A stretch of DNA of 64,000 bases from Bacillota bacterium (GCA_023439185.1 JAEXOR010000014.1:18287-82286); one strand, 5' to 3'. Positions 25,239-33,592 are shown, counted from the stretch's first letter. The notes: generated by a model from the letters alone, not told the origin. Program-made: numbers and translations.

Positions 25239-25292
25239 AACCTGTTCACCTGAAGATTCAGGAAAATAAAGACAACCAATGATTTTAACATT

Positions 25293-25327
25293 AGCTTACC
25301 AAAATATGCTGACAGAATTCTGACAGA
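25293..25327 (-). promoter_or_regulatory. SARP-type direct-repeat operator and promoter of the structural operon
   Basis: On the minus strand the octamer TCTGTCAG occurs twice with an 11-bp period (plus-strand positions 25320-25327 and 25309-25316). A possible -10 element TAAGCT lies ten bases downstream (25293-25298); no good -35 hexamer is present, since the repeats occupy that place. SARP family activators bind tandem heptamers spaced 11 bp just upstream of the -10. The adjacent response regulator carries a SARP-like output domain, so it is the likely ligand. The promoter assignment is inference. Confidence 0.65.
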
Positions 25328-25394
25328 CTTTTTAATTTTTGAGTCGTTTTAGTATTTTTTTTGTACATTTTTCGTTAAATTTGCAATAAAAAGA

Positions 25395-25424
25395 AGCTCC
25401 CACCGCTCTCTTTGCCGGTCAGCT
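25395..25424 (-). terminator. Probable terminator after the response regulator gene
   Basis: On the minus strand AGCT plus ACCG pair with CGGT plus AGCT around a purine-rich loop, followed by TCTTTTTATTG. The stem is broken by mismatches, so it may be leaky. It separates the regulator/ATPase operon from the structural operon. Confidence 0.5.
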
Positions 25425-25444
25425 ACTAAAGCAGGCAGGATTCG

Positions 25445-26548
25445 TCAGACTATCTTTTGCGAAAAGATCTTTTGTATTTTAGTTGAAGGAGCCATACCGT
25501 ATTGCTCCTTTAATGTTTTCTTCAGCCATTCGTAATGTTTAATGGCGTCATAATCGTTACCTAGTTTTTTATAGGTCTGCAGTAATTTGTAATTAACCCC
25601 TTCATCATAAGGTATTAAAAGAGACAAAAGCTTCAATGTTTTTACCAATTCCTTATCGTTTTCCTCAAAGCCATACCGCGCGGCTATCTCGTTTAAAATA
25701 TGGACAAACTTATTGCGCAGTTCCTCATCCTTTTCCATACTCCAGAGATAACCATGCCGGGCCAAAAAGCCTTCCTTAAATAAAAGCAAAGCCTCCAGCA
25801 CCGCCTCATAGGTGGCCTTATTTCCGGCATTATAAGCTTTTAAAGCTCTCTCTATTTTAAAATAGTCGCATTCCGCATCGGTGATTACCAGGCAGTATTT
25901 GCTTCCGCTATAGTTAATTTTTACGTTTTCCAACGAGGAAAAAACATTTCTTATTTTACAAATCGAAGTCTGTAAAATGGATAAAACCTTGGCCGGGTCA
26001 TAATCCATCCATAAGTCGTCAATAATGGTGTCCTTGTGAATATATCTCCCGTGGTTCATTAAAAGATAGGCAAACAGTTCTTCCGCTTTTGCCCGCTCCC
26101 ACTTCACCGGGTTGCTCTCAATACTGACCTGCAGCCTGTCAAAGCACTCAATTTTCAACCGGCTGGATTGCAGAGACCTTTTAATTGTGATTTCATGACT
26201 GATCCTATCCACCATTTGCTTGAAACGTTCCACGCGGATCGGTTTTAAAATATAATCGATGGCATTTAATTCAAAGGCCTGAACCGCATACTGGTTCCAA
26301 CTGGTTATGAAAGCCACGACGACGTCCGGGTTTTCCTCCTGCAGCTTTTCGGCCAGTTTAAGCCCGTCGATCTCCGGCATTTCAATATCGATAAAAGCAA
26401 CCTCCGGCAAGGTACTGTTGATTTCCTCCAGCACTTCCAACGGATTTTGATAACGTTGGATTACCTTAACGACACCTGTTTTTTCAAGCAGATCACATAT
26501 TTCCTGCAGAATGTACCATTCATCGTCCACAACTATGGCCTTAATCAT
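25445..26548 (-). CDS. Response regulator with SARP-type (winged helix + BTAD) output
   Basis: A 367-residue regulator. Residues 1-120 are a receiver: IKAIVVDDEWYILQEICDLL, phosphoacceptor Asp in VAFIDIEMPEIDGLKL, the switch Thr/Ser in FITSWNQYAV, and the Lys in DYILKPIRVERF. From about 135 a winged-helix domain follows (WERAKAEELFAYLLMNHGRY, VLSILQTSICKIRNVF), then a bacterial transcriptional activator (TPR-like) domain to the end (LIPYDEGVNYKLLQTYKKLG). This receiver-SARP layout activates from direct repeats. ATG at 26548 is preferred to the GTG at 26560. It is the last gene of the five-gene operon and faces the structural operon's control region. Confidence 0.88.
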   Translation of the reverse strand: MIKAIVVDDEWYILQEICDLLEKTGVVKVIQRYQNPLEVLEEINSTLPEVAFIDIEMPEIDGLKLAEKLQEENPDVVVAFITSWNQYAVQAFELNAIDYILKPIRVERFKQMVDRISHEITIKRSLQSSRLKIECFDRLQVSIESNPVKWERAKAEELFAYLLMNHGRYIHKDTIIDDLWMDYDPAKVLSILQTSICKIRNVFSSLENVKINYSGSKYCLVITDAECDYFKIERALKAYNAGNKATYEAVLEALLLFKEGFLARHGYLWSMEKDEELRNKFVHILNEIAARYGFEENDKELVKTLKLLSLLIPYDEGVNYKLLQTYKKLGNDYDAIKHYEWLKKTLKEQYGMAPSTKIQKIFSQKIV

Positions 26549-26584
26549 AACAGCGGTCACCCCGTTCGACCTCCAGATGCCTGG

Positions 26585-27625
26585 CTAAATACTCATTTTT
26601 TCAGCCTGGATAGGCACCGTGAAAACCACGGATGTACCCGCGCCAAGCCGGCTGCTGATCAGCAGCCCTTCCCCGTAATACTTCAGCAGCCTGCGCTGGA
26701 TATTCATGATGCCTATGCCCTGCTTATTACTCGTCTTGGTCAATGTCTCGATCTTTTCCTCGGGTATCCCTACCCCGTCATCTTGTATTTCGAAACAGAT
26801 CCTGTCCTCTCCGCAATAAATTTTCAGCCATACATTACCGCCCCCAGCTTTTTTTAAGATACCGTGCCGCACAGCATTCTCAACCAGAGGCTGAAGCAGC
26901 AGGCGCGGAACGTCAATCTGCGGCACTTGATCGCAAACGAACTGAAAACCAAGCCGCTCCCCGAACCTGGCCTTTTCAATGCTTATATACATTTCAACTG
27001 TTTCAAGCTCTTTGTCCAGGGTTACCATGGCCGACTCGTGATCAAAGTAATAACGTTCCATGAGGTAATTCCCCAGGTTTGTAATCAGCAGCTTCGCCTC
27101 GTCCGGAGCCCTGGTAATCATTGAGGCAATCACGCTGAGGGTATTATTGATAAAATGGGGACTGATCTGGGCCTGTAAAAAAGAGATTTCATTTGTCTCG
27201 GCTTGATCAATGGCGGCGGAGGCAATCGATTGCAAACGCCTTTCATGCTCAACAAAAGTTGTGATATCGGTAATTTTTAAAATTGTACCGATTTGCAACC
27301 TGTCCTCAATTATTACTTTATTTATCTCAACCGAAAAATAACGTTCCTTATCACCGCCCGGATAAAGGAACCTGGACCTGTCCTTTCTTTTCAGGGCATT
27401 TTGAAATTCAGGATGGGACGCGATAAAAGAGGTTAAAGTAGTATGCCTGGACAGCCTGCCCAGTTCGGGATAAAAGTTTATAAAAGCATCATTGGCATAA
27501 ATAACCCGGTCATTGGAATCAATCAGGAGAATACCTTCCCGCGCCTGACGAAAAATCATCTCCGTAACCAAAGGCATTACCTTGAAAACTCCGAAACGAA
27601 AGATCCAGAACTTATAAAAATCCAC
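26585..27625 (-). CDS. PAS-containing LytS-type sensor histidine kinase
   Basis: A 346-residue cytoplasmic kinase with no membrane segment. A PAS domain occupies about residues 18-130 (AREGILLIDSNDRVIYANDA, then FSVEINKVIIEDRLQIGTIL). The His_kinase (LytS/YehU) box reads SFLQAQISPHFINNTLSVIA, with the His before Phe as the phosphoacceptor, and the ATPase part has LLQPLVENAVRHGIL and IQDDGVGIPEEKIETL, NKQGIGIMNIQRRL. GTG start at 27625 has AGAGG eight bases upstream; an ATG at 27577 is an alternative. It should phosphorylate the response regulator encoded 36 bp downstream. The ligand of the PAS domain is unknown; a cytoplasmic redox or metabolite signal is likely. Confidence 0.88.
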   Translation of the reverse strand: MDFYKFWIFRFGVFKVMPLVTEMIFRQAREGILLIDSNDRVIYANDAFINFYPELGRLSRHTTLTSFIASHPEFQNALKRKDRSRFLYPGGDKERYFSVEINKVIIEDRLQIGTILKITDITTFVEHERRLQSIASAAIDQAETNEISFLQAQISPHFINNTLSVIASMITRAPDEAKLLITNLGNYLMERYYFDHESAMVTLDKELETVEMYISIEKARFGERLGFQFVCDQVPQIDVPRLLLQPLVENAVRHGILKKAGGGNVWLKIYCGEDRICFEIQDDGVGIPEEKIETLTKTSNKQGIGIMNIQRRLLKYYGEGLLISSRLGAGTSVVFTVPIQAEKMSI

Positions 27626-27641
27626 ACCCTGGCCCTCTTTC

Positions 27642-29855
27642 TCAAGGAAAAATTAAATCAGCGTATTCCTTTAAGTCTTCTTTAACTATGATAATGTTGT
27701 TTTTACGCTGCTCATTGACCGCACTCTTTAAAATATGCTTCATGGTGATCTCCGACTTCTGGGAGGCCGCCTGAAAAGCCGCGTGGAGCACAATATTCTT
27801 GATGTTCCCCCCGGCCAGTTTAAACTGCCCGGCCATAAAGTCCAGGTTTACATCCTCGGCCAGGGGAGCCCCGGTACTCAGCAGCTTGGTCCAAAGAAGT
27901 TTACGGGTCGCAACATCGGGGAAAGGAAAATTTATGACAAAATTGATGCGGCGCATAAAGGCATTGTCGATATTCTGAAGCAAATTGGTAGCCATAATGA
28001 TAACCCCGTCATATTCCTCTATCTGCTGCAAAAGATAGGCGGTTTCAATATTCGCGTGCCTGTCGTGGGAGTCCTTGACCTCTGATCTTTTACCAAAAAG
28101 GGCATCGGTCTCATCAAAAAATAAAATGCAGCCGGCGTTTTTGGCCTCTTCAAAAACCTGCCGCAGGTTCTTTTCCGTTTCTCCGATATATTTGCTGACT
28201 GTTTGCGAAAGCTGGATTTTATACATTTCCATATGCAGTTGATTGGCAATTACCTGCGCCGCCATGGTTTTGCCTGTTCCCGGAGGCCCGGAAAAAAGCA
28301 TGGACAAACCTTTGCCGTAAGACACTTTCCGCTCAAAGCCCCAGTCCTGGTACACCGTGTGCCTGAATTTAACATGGGCGCAGGCCTCCTGGAGCAGTTC
28401 GAGCTGACTGGCCGGCAGCACCAGGTCATCCCAGGCATAGGCGGGTTTCACCTTGTCGGCCAGGGTATCAAGCCGCACAACCACCTGAGCGTAACAGCAT
28501 TTATGCATGGTTACCGGATCAAGGGCCGGCCGGCCGCTGATTGCGCAAAGGCCCGCGGCCTGCCGGACGGCATTTTGAATCTGTCCGGGAGTAAACCTGA
28601 ATTTGGAGGCCAGTTCCGCCGGATCAAGGTCCGCCTCCAGCTCCATACCGCCGGTAAAAGATTTCCACAGCCGCAAACGCGTATTTTCATTAGGAGGCTC
28701 AACCTGGACGTCCACTTTGATAAAGCATTGCGGCAGGTTTTTTTCCTTCCATACTTTTTCAGACGTTATGAAAACAGCTCCCGGCAGGTAAGTCCTGTTC
28801 CGGGTCAGATTGGAGATAAAATCGTACAGCTCCGCCTGGTTGCTTTCCTCCAGGAAAGGGTCGAAGCCGGCAAAGCAAAGATACGCCTCATTGAGAACAG
28901 CCTCGCAGATCATTTCCTGAATCTTGCCTTGCATGGAGCCCCGGGCTTCAATCAGGGCTTTCATATTAATAAACAAACATTTTTGCCCCTGGCTGCGGAC
29001 GGAATGCTTAATCTGGAATTTCCGGCCGCTTCCGTTTAGACCGGTAATAAAGAGCAAAACGGTATCCCGGCCGGTTCCGGATTCTTTCGCCGGCGAAGAC
29101 AGTACCGAACAAATGCTTTGGTAAGCAAAATCATTTATCTCCAACGCGGGAAGCTCCGTATCATTGTCAAAAAGATCGAGGTAACCGTTCTCCAGACGAT
29201 CTTCATTGCCGATCAGATAATCGACGATGCGCTCACGCAAGCTGATTTTTATATTAAACAGAGCATCGCTTTCGGCGGAAAAGTCCAGCAGGTATCTGAT
29301 TAACACACTGTCCCGGGTAAAGTAGTGAAAATAATCAACCACCTTCTCACCGGGCATGGCAAAAAGTCTGATCGCGGTTTCCGCGGTGGGAGTTTTTTTG
29401 GTAATATCGTCCTGTAAAAAAGCGAAAATTTTTTCATACTTTTTATCCAACTGCACCGCGTAAGCCAACAGCAAGCAATCTTCCGCGAAACGGTCCAGGG
29501 AAAATTTATTGATCAACTGCAAAACGGGAAACTCGGGATGAACGGCACGGGTGCGCTTCATTCTTGCTGAAAAGTAGCCGGCCAGCGCTTCAACATCCGC
29601 AATTTCTTCGTTCTGGAGGTTCGCGCCAATCACAGAGTCCACCGCTTTGCTCAGATTCATTTCAAATTCAGCCCGCGATACGGCAAGGCCCATCATGTTT
29701 TGCAGGTTGTTTTCCGGCCCGATCCACATGTGGTATTTATAAAGATAATAGATCCTCATGTCCAACAGGGACATGAAATCCAGTATCATTTCCCACTGCT
29801 CTGCATAGGGGCTGTCCAGCTTTCCCAAATCCATATCCCACTCGCTATTCTCCAT
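27642..29855 (-). CDS. eCIS AAA+ ATPase with degenerate first and active second domain (Afp15-like)
   Basis: A 737-residue protein. The N-terminal ~240 residues are helical. A first AAA-like module starts near residue 265 with an imperfect P-loop (ITGLNGSGRKFQIK) and no clear Walker B acid pair. The second module from ~515 is complete: Walker A SGPPGTGKTMAAQVIANQL, Walker B CILFFDETDALFGKRSEVKD, sensor 1 VIIMATNLLQNID and arginine finger region AFMRRINFVI. The family is that of Afp15/Pvc15 ATPases, present in nearly every eCIS locus and needed for particle assembly or loading. ATG at 29855 with GGAAGG upstream; it follows the YbjN-like gene by two bases. Confidence 0.9.
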   Translation of the reverse strand: MENSEWDMDLGKLDSPYAEQWEMILDFMSLLDMRIYYLYKYHMWIGPENNLQNMMGLAVSRAEFEMNLSKAVDSVIGANLQNEEIADVEALAGYFSARMKRTRAVHPEFPVLQLINKFSLDRFAEDCLLLAYAVQLDKKYEKIFAFLQDDITKKTPTAETAIRLFAMPGEKVVDYFHYFTRDSVLIRYLLDFSAESDALFNIKISLRERIVDYLIGNEDRLENGYLDLFDNDTELPALEINDFAYQSICSVLSSPAKESGTGRDTVLLFITGLNGSGRKFQIKHSVRSQGQKCLFINMKALIEARGSMQGKIQEMICEAVLNEAYLCFAGFDPFLEESNQAELYDFISNLTRNRTYLPGAVFITSEKVWKEKNLPQCFIKVDVQVEPPNENTRLRLWKSFTGGMELEADLDPAELASKFRFTPGQIQNAVRQAAGLCAISGRPALDPVTMHKCCYAQVVVRLDTLADKVKPAYAWDDLVLPASQLELLQEACAHVKFRHTVYQDWGFERKVSYGKGLSMLFSGPPGTGKTMAAQVIANQLHMEMYKIQLSQTVSKYIGETEKNLRQVFEEAKNAGCILFFDETDALFGKRSEVKDSHDRHANIETAYLLQQIEEYDGVIIMATNLLQNIDNAFMRRINFVINFPFPDVATRKLLWTKLLSTGAPLAEDVNLDFMAGQFKLAGGNIKNIVLHAAFQAASQKSEITMKHILKSAVNEQRKNNIIIVKEDLKEYADLIFP

Positions 29856-29857
29856 CT

Positions 29858-30319
29858 TTACCTTCCTTTACCGGGCCGGAGCCCGCCGTCCTTGAAATTG
29901 GCCGGGTCGGATACCCCGTGGATCAGCCTGTGGACATGCTCCCAATTAGCATGCACGGAAGCCACACCGGCCAGAAAAATATTCTTTATCTCCGCATAGC
30001 TCGCATACTCGTCAACTATCTGGATACCGCAACGGTAAATCACCCGCGTGTCTGCGGGATTGACCATGAAACACCCCCTGCGCTGCAGCAGGTTCAGTTT
30101 ATTTAATCCTTCCCATACCCTCGCCAGCCTGTTTTCCGCCACCGGCCAGGGGAATACCCCAAAGCAGCACACCAACCCCTCGTCGGAGCAATTGACGATC
30201 ATCTTCCACTTCCTGCCGCCGAAAGATACGAGAAGAAGAATATCGTTTTCTTGACTCTGGTAGCTCCAACCTTCACGATCAAGGATCTCCCGCACTTTAT
30301 GGAGATTGTTGCGCTGCAC
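29858..30319 (-). CDS. YbjN-like domain protein
   Basis: A 153-residue protein with a YbjN / T3SS-chaperone-like layout: HKVREILDREGWSYQSQEND, a central beta sheet (ILLLVSFGGRKWKMIVNCSD, GLVCCFGVFPWPVAENRLAR) and helices (VWEGLNKLNLLQRRGCFMVN, YASYAEIKNIFLAGVASVHA). Proteins of this fold often act as chaperones or sensory partners. I chose the GTG at 30319 because AGGGGA lies nine bases upstream and it begins 13 bp after the preceding stop; the frame is open further back to 30376. Lying between an unknown gene and the AAA+ ATPase, it may be a cargo-loading or ATPase partner; this is inference. Confidence 0.65.
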   Translation of the reverse strand: MQRNNLHKVREILDREGWSYQSQENDILLLVSFGGRKWKMIVNCSDEGLVCCFGVFPWPVAENRLARVWEGLNKLNLLQRRGCFMVNPADTRVIYRCGIQIVDEYASYAEIKNIFLAGVASVHANWEHVHRLIHGVSDPANFKDGGLRPGKGR

Positions 30320-30332
30320 AAATATCAGTCCC

Positions 30333-30770
30333 CTATTCAAAAGTAACCGGCGCCAGCGTGGACAGATAGGCGGCATCCCCGCCTATCGAATCCGGCAGGG
30401 GCTGGCCGCCCCGCGACTCGGGCATCTCCGGCAACTCCACCACCTTGTTCGCTTCCCGGCCGAAATCACCCGCCAGCCTCTCCATCAGCGCGGTGCTCTG
30501 TTCCGGGGTGAAAGTTTCACGCTCAACATGCTTATATAACGTTCCGGCCCTGTTCTCTCTTCTTTCCACAGCCTGCCAAAAGGCATAATTGCCCATCATG
30601 CTGAGTCCCTCAAAAAGCTCTTCTCCCAGGGTGTGGGGGATAATACCCCGGGCCAGGGACGCCGCAAACGCGGTTTTACTCTTTGGCTGCAAGGTATTCC
30701 CGGCCACATGCCGGGTTTCGGCCACAGGCTCCCGATCCGGATCCTTGGCTTGTTTTTTGGAATTCATCAT
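30333..30770 (-). CDS. Unknown protein, first gene of the eCIS regulatory/ATPase operon
   Basis: A 145-residue soluble protein with no family I recognise. The first 35 residues are charged and probably disordered (SKKQAKDPDREPVAETRHVA). A helical core follows (GIIPHTLGEELFEGLSMMGN, YAFWQAVERRENRAGTLY), then a Pro/Gly-rich C terminus (PEMPESRGGQPLPDSIGGDA). Two ATGs are adjacent at the start, and GGGGTGG lies just upstream. The N-terminal region plus helical core is compatible with a small particle-associated or adaptor protein; the sequence does not decide. Confidence 0.65.
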   Translation of the reverse strand: MMNSKKQAKDPDREPVAETRHVAGNTLQPKSKTAFAASLARGIIPHTLGEELFEGLSMMGNYAFWQAVERRENRAGTLYKHVERETFTPEQSTALMERLAGDFGREANKVVELPEMPESRGGQPLPDSIGGDAAYLSTLAPVTFE

Positions 30771-30799
30771 CGCCCACCCCGCCGGGAGGTCATTTTCTT

Positions 30800-30895
30800 G
30801 TACTTTAGGAAATTATGCCGGCCAACAGCGGCCAGGGGACACACCTCCTTCGGAGGAATGTCCCCAACGTATGCCGGAACTAAGGATTAAAGTAC
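30800..30895. repeat. 96-bp palindromic (REP/MITE-like) element
   Basis: The element is bounded by perfect 8-bp inverted ends GTACTTTA and TAAAGTAC. Inside, GGGGACA and TGTCCCC (30835-30841, 30859-30865) enclose CCTCC-TTCG-GAGG, giving a long, very stable cruciform. ATGCCGG occurs on both sides of the centre in direct order. GGGGACA...TGTCCCC hairpins of this type are familiar as dispersed repeats in Peptococcaceae and related Firmicutes. It lies directly upstream of the eCIS regulatory operon and may contain or disturb its promoter. No other copy was found in this window. Confidence 0.55.
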
Positions 30896-30897
30896 TG

Positions 30898-30935
30898 AAA
30901 AGCGCGCGCTGAGGGAACTGAAAGAGCGCGCTTTT
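30898..30935. terminator. Bidirectional GC-rich hairpin after the ABC permease gene
   Basis: AAAAGCGCGC and GCGCGCTTTT form a perfect 10-bp stem around an 18-base loop; the A/T ends provide a short U-tract in both directions. It lies 145 bp past the end of the ABC permease gene (minus strand), whose transcript it probably ends. Confidence 0.65.
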
Positions 30936-30946
30936 CTTGACAATAT

Positions 30947-30961
30947 TTCGACATTTCGACA
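30947..30961 (-). promoter_or_regulatory. Two tandem Spo0A-box-like motifs (TGTCGAA)
   Basis: On the minus strand TGTCGAA, the core of the Bacillus 0A box, occurs twice with an 8-bp period. An 8-bp inverted pair CAATATTT/AAATATTG (30941-30948 and 30964-30971) frames them. The site lies upstream of the eCIS regulatory operon but with a terminator-like hairpin and the palindromic element in between, so the regulated gene is uncertain. Confidence 0.4.
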
Positions 30962-31079
30962 AAAAATATTGAAAACCTTTGCAGAACACCATGTATTTTC
31001 ACATTTTTATTAAATTTATCAAAGTTTCCAAAATAACCGGAGACATGGAAGAACCATTCCCTTGTGCCCAAAGAAGAAT

Positions 31080-32687
31080 TTATGCCTTTGTGAAAACATC
31101 TCTGTTTCTAAATCCAAACAACCCGATTCCCGTCAGTGCGGCCGAGAAGCAAAGGAGCCAGACCAGCGGCAGCAGCGGCAGATTTGCGATATCAATGGTA
31201 TAGTGGGCATAAGCGAAAGGTGAAAAAGCCATCGCCGACCAGTCGATGATCTGCGCTTCCCAGGCAAACTCCAATATGGCAAACGATAGCCAGACCACCC
31301 ACCCCAGTGCCGTTATGCGGGGCCACAAGCCATACAATAAGGCCGCCACACCCAATAGTATCCAGACGGGCGGTATCTTTGCAACGCACATGGCCAAAAC
31401 AGGCCAAAATTTATTGCTGACATCACCGGCTGCCAGCCCGTAAATCAGCCCCCCGGCAATGCCCATAACCAATAGCAAGGCGGCGGAGCATAAAGCGGCA
31501 ACAATTACATGGCTGCTCATCAATCCCATGCGGCTGACCCGCTTATCCAGCAGCATTTCCACCCTGCCTTCATTTTCTTCTTTTTTCAGCCGCAGCACGG
31601 CGGTCATGGCATAGGCAGCCACAAACAGGGAGATCAGGTAGATACTGACGCCGATAAAAACATAGCCCAAGCCCGCCTCGTCAGACCAGCTTGTGCCCCC
31701 CAGGCCAGACAGCCAATCACTCATGCCTCCGGCAATGGATAAACCGGGAGAAATGGCCGCAAAAACGGCAATATACAATAACGTCCCCGCCAGCCAGCCG
31801 GTAAAAATTCCTTTCTGCAGTCTCCAGGCCAGGGCCAGGGGACTGGAAAAACGGGGCGCTGCTTCAATCGGCCCGGAACGGGCCATGAATACACCCGCTC
31901 CCAAATCCCTGCGGACAGAAAGCCCATAGGCCAAAATAACCGGCACGGCCGCAAAGACAACGCAGTACAACAGGCTCCAACCATGATTGGCGGCAAAGGG
32001 TTGGGTTAAACGCTGCCAGGCCATGGGGGTAAACCATCTTATGATGGTATCGCCGCCACCAAAGTTGTTTAAAACCGCCAGCACCAGCCCCAATCCCAGG
32101 GCCGCAGCGCCAATACCCCGGGCTGTCCCGCTGCTTTCCTTGAGTTGAACACCTAAAGCGCCGATGCCGGCAAAAAAGCACCCAATGGTTGACATGGTCG
32201 CCCCAAAGAGCAGGGAACCCCCCACGGCGCCCCCAAGGGCCATGATACTCAGGGCAATCAGTACCCCTGCCGCCAGATTTCCCATACCGGTCAGAAGCAG
32301 CACCGCAGTCAATCCGGCATAACGGCCCACCATACCGGCGCGGATCAACTCACTGCGGCCTGTTTCTTCATCTGTACGGGTGTGCCGGATCACGGTCAGC
32401 AGGCTGCCGATCCCCAGGGCAAGGGCCAGTTGAGATACCCCCCGCCAGACAATGGCTCCTGCCAGGTCAAATGACATGACCGGGCCCAGGAGAGCAGAAA
32501 TCAACGCATCCTGATTAAATTCAGCCAGCACCAGATCCAGTCCCTGACCGGCCAAAGCGGTGAAAGTAGCTGCCGTTACCCAAACCAGAAGCACGGGAAG
32601 GAATGTCCACAAAGGCAGCAGAAAGCGGTCCCGGCGCAAAAACAGCCTGAAGAGTATTCCGGTACCGGCAAAATCACTGGCTCTCAT
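31080..32687 (-). CDS. ABC-2 type exporter permease, large two-half protein
   Basis: A 535-residue integral membrane protein with about twelve hydrophobic segments in two halves (first half from WTFLPVLLVWVTAATFTAL, second from GIFTGWLAGTLLYIAVFAAI). The pattern and the DEETGRSELIRAGMVGR loop, repeated in the second half as EENEGRVEMLLDKRVSR, match permeases of the tetronasin/polyketide-exporter class. ATG at 32687 overlaps the stop of the ATPase gene by four bases, so the two subunits are translationally coupled. It would export a hydrophobic compound, drug or lipid; the substrate is unknown. TetR control is expected from the divergent gene. Confidence 0.85.
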   Translation of the reverse strand: MRASDFAGTGILFRLFLRRDRFLLPLWTFLPVLLVWVTAATFTALAGQGLDLVLAEFNQDALISALLGPVMSFDLAGAIVWRGVSQLALALGIGSLLTVIRHTRTDEETGRSELIRAGMVGRYAGLTAVLLLTGMGNLAAGVLIALSIMALGGAVGGSLLFGATMSTIGCFFAGIGALGVQLKESSGTARGIGAAALGLGLVLAVLNNFGGGDTIIRWFTPMAWQRLTQPFAANHGWSLLYCVVFAAVPVILAYGLSVRRDLGAGVFMARSGPIEAAPRFSSPLALAWRLQKGIFTGWLAGTLLYIAVFAAISPGLSIAGGMSDWLSGLGGTSWSDEAGLGYVFIGVSIYLISLFVAAYAMTAVLRLKKEENEGRVEMLLDKRVSRMGLMSSHVIVAALCSAALLLVMGIAGGLIYGLAAGDVSNKFWPVLAMCVAKIPPVWILLGVAALLYGLWPRITALGWVVWLSFAILEFAWEAQIIDWSAMAFSPFAYAHYTIDIANLPLLPLVWLLCFSAALTGIGLFGFRNRDVFTKA

Positions 32688-33592
32688 TCCCAAGCTCCTC
32701 CTCTTTCATCTATCTCGCCTCCATAATGGCGCATGAACAGTTCCTCCAGGCTGGGCGGTTCAACCGTTAAAGATTTAATCCCCAGGGGCAGCAGAGCCTC
32801 CAACACCTCCGTCATGGCAGCGGAATCCGCAGAAAAACGATACTTCAACCCATCCCGGTATAGATCATGAACTCCGGACAATTCTGCCAAACCGGCGGCA
32901 GCGCTGCCGGTCTCCACGTTAACGGTGCTGCGGGTAAGATGCCGAAGAGCGGACAAAGTTCCCGATTCCACGATCCGCCCCTGCCGGATAATGCTTACCC
33001 GGTCGCAAAGAGCCTCCACCTCAGACAGGATGTGGCTTGACAGGAGCACGGTCCGGCCGGCTTTTTTCACTTCCGTCACACATTCCTGAAAAATAATCTC
33101 CATCAGGGGGTCCAACCCCGAAGTGGGCTCGTCTAAAAGATATAATTCCGCGTCACAGGCAAAGGCCGCTACCAAAGCTACCTTTTGACGGTTTCCTTTG
33201 GAGTAGGTCCTGCTTTTTTTGGCCGGATCAAGCTGAAACCGTTCCAGTAATTGTTTTTTTCGGGAAACGTCAAGCCCTCCATGGAGCCGTCCCAGCAGAT
33301 CGATGATTTCTCCCCCGGACAGATCGGGCCACAGGGTAACATCTCCGGGAACATAGGCTAAACGGCGGTGCAGTGACACGGCATCCAACCAGGGATCTCC
33401 GCCAAGCAGTGTAATTTTTCCCGCTGTTTTGCGCAAAATCCCCAGCAGGATGCGAATCGCGGTAGACTTTCCGGCGCCGTTGGGGCCGATAAATCCGTGT
33501 ATTTCTCCTTGTCGCACGGTGAGATCAATGCCCTTTAAGGCCCGGGTGGCGCCAAAGGACTTGGTCAGTTTTTGAATTTGAATCACATTCAT
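32684..33592 (-). CDS. ABC exporter ATP-binding subunit
   Basis: A 302-residue ATPase. Walker A GPNGAGKSTAIRILLG, signature YSKGNRQKVALVAAF (SKGNRQ in place of LSGGQ), Walker B ELYLLDEPTSGLDPLMEII and the H-loop LLSSHILSEVEALCD are all present. The C-terminal part (LRHLTRSTVNVETGSAAAGL) is the usual CcmA/DrrA-type tail that contacts the permease. ATG at 33592 with GGGGGG eight bases upstream. It is transcribed from a strong promoter in the intergenic region shared with the tetR gene. Confidence 0.92.
   Translation of the reverse strand: MNVIQIQKLTKSFGATRALKGIDLTVRQGEIHGFIGPNGAGKSTAIRILLGILRKTAGKITLLGGDPWLDAVSLHRRLAYVPGDVTLWPDLSGGEIIDLLGRLHGGLDVSRKKQLLERFQLDPAKKSRTYSKGNRQKVALVAAFACDAELYLLDEPTSGLDPLMEIIFQECVTEVKKAGRTVLLSSHILSEVEALCDRVSIIRQGRIVESGTLSALRHLTRSTVNVETGSAAAGLAELSGVHDLYRDGLKYRFSADSAAMTEVLEALLPLGIKSLTVEPPSLEELFMRHYGGEIDERGGAWE

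Noticed and set aside
1..30770. Prophage
   Set aside because: No capsid, portal, terminase, integrase, lysis or replication genes; DUF4255 cap and AAA+ ATPase are eCIS marks.
1..30770. Canonical type VI secretion system
   Set aside because: No TssJ, TssL, TssM, TssK or ClpV-type gene is visible, and the sheath is a single Afp-like gene rather than TssB/TssC.
30880..31071. 63-codon minus-strand open frame in the control region
   Set aside because: It runs across the terminator hairpin and 0A-like boxes and has no convincing ribosome site.
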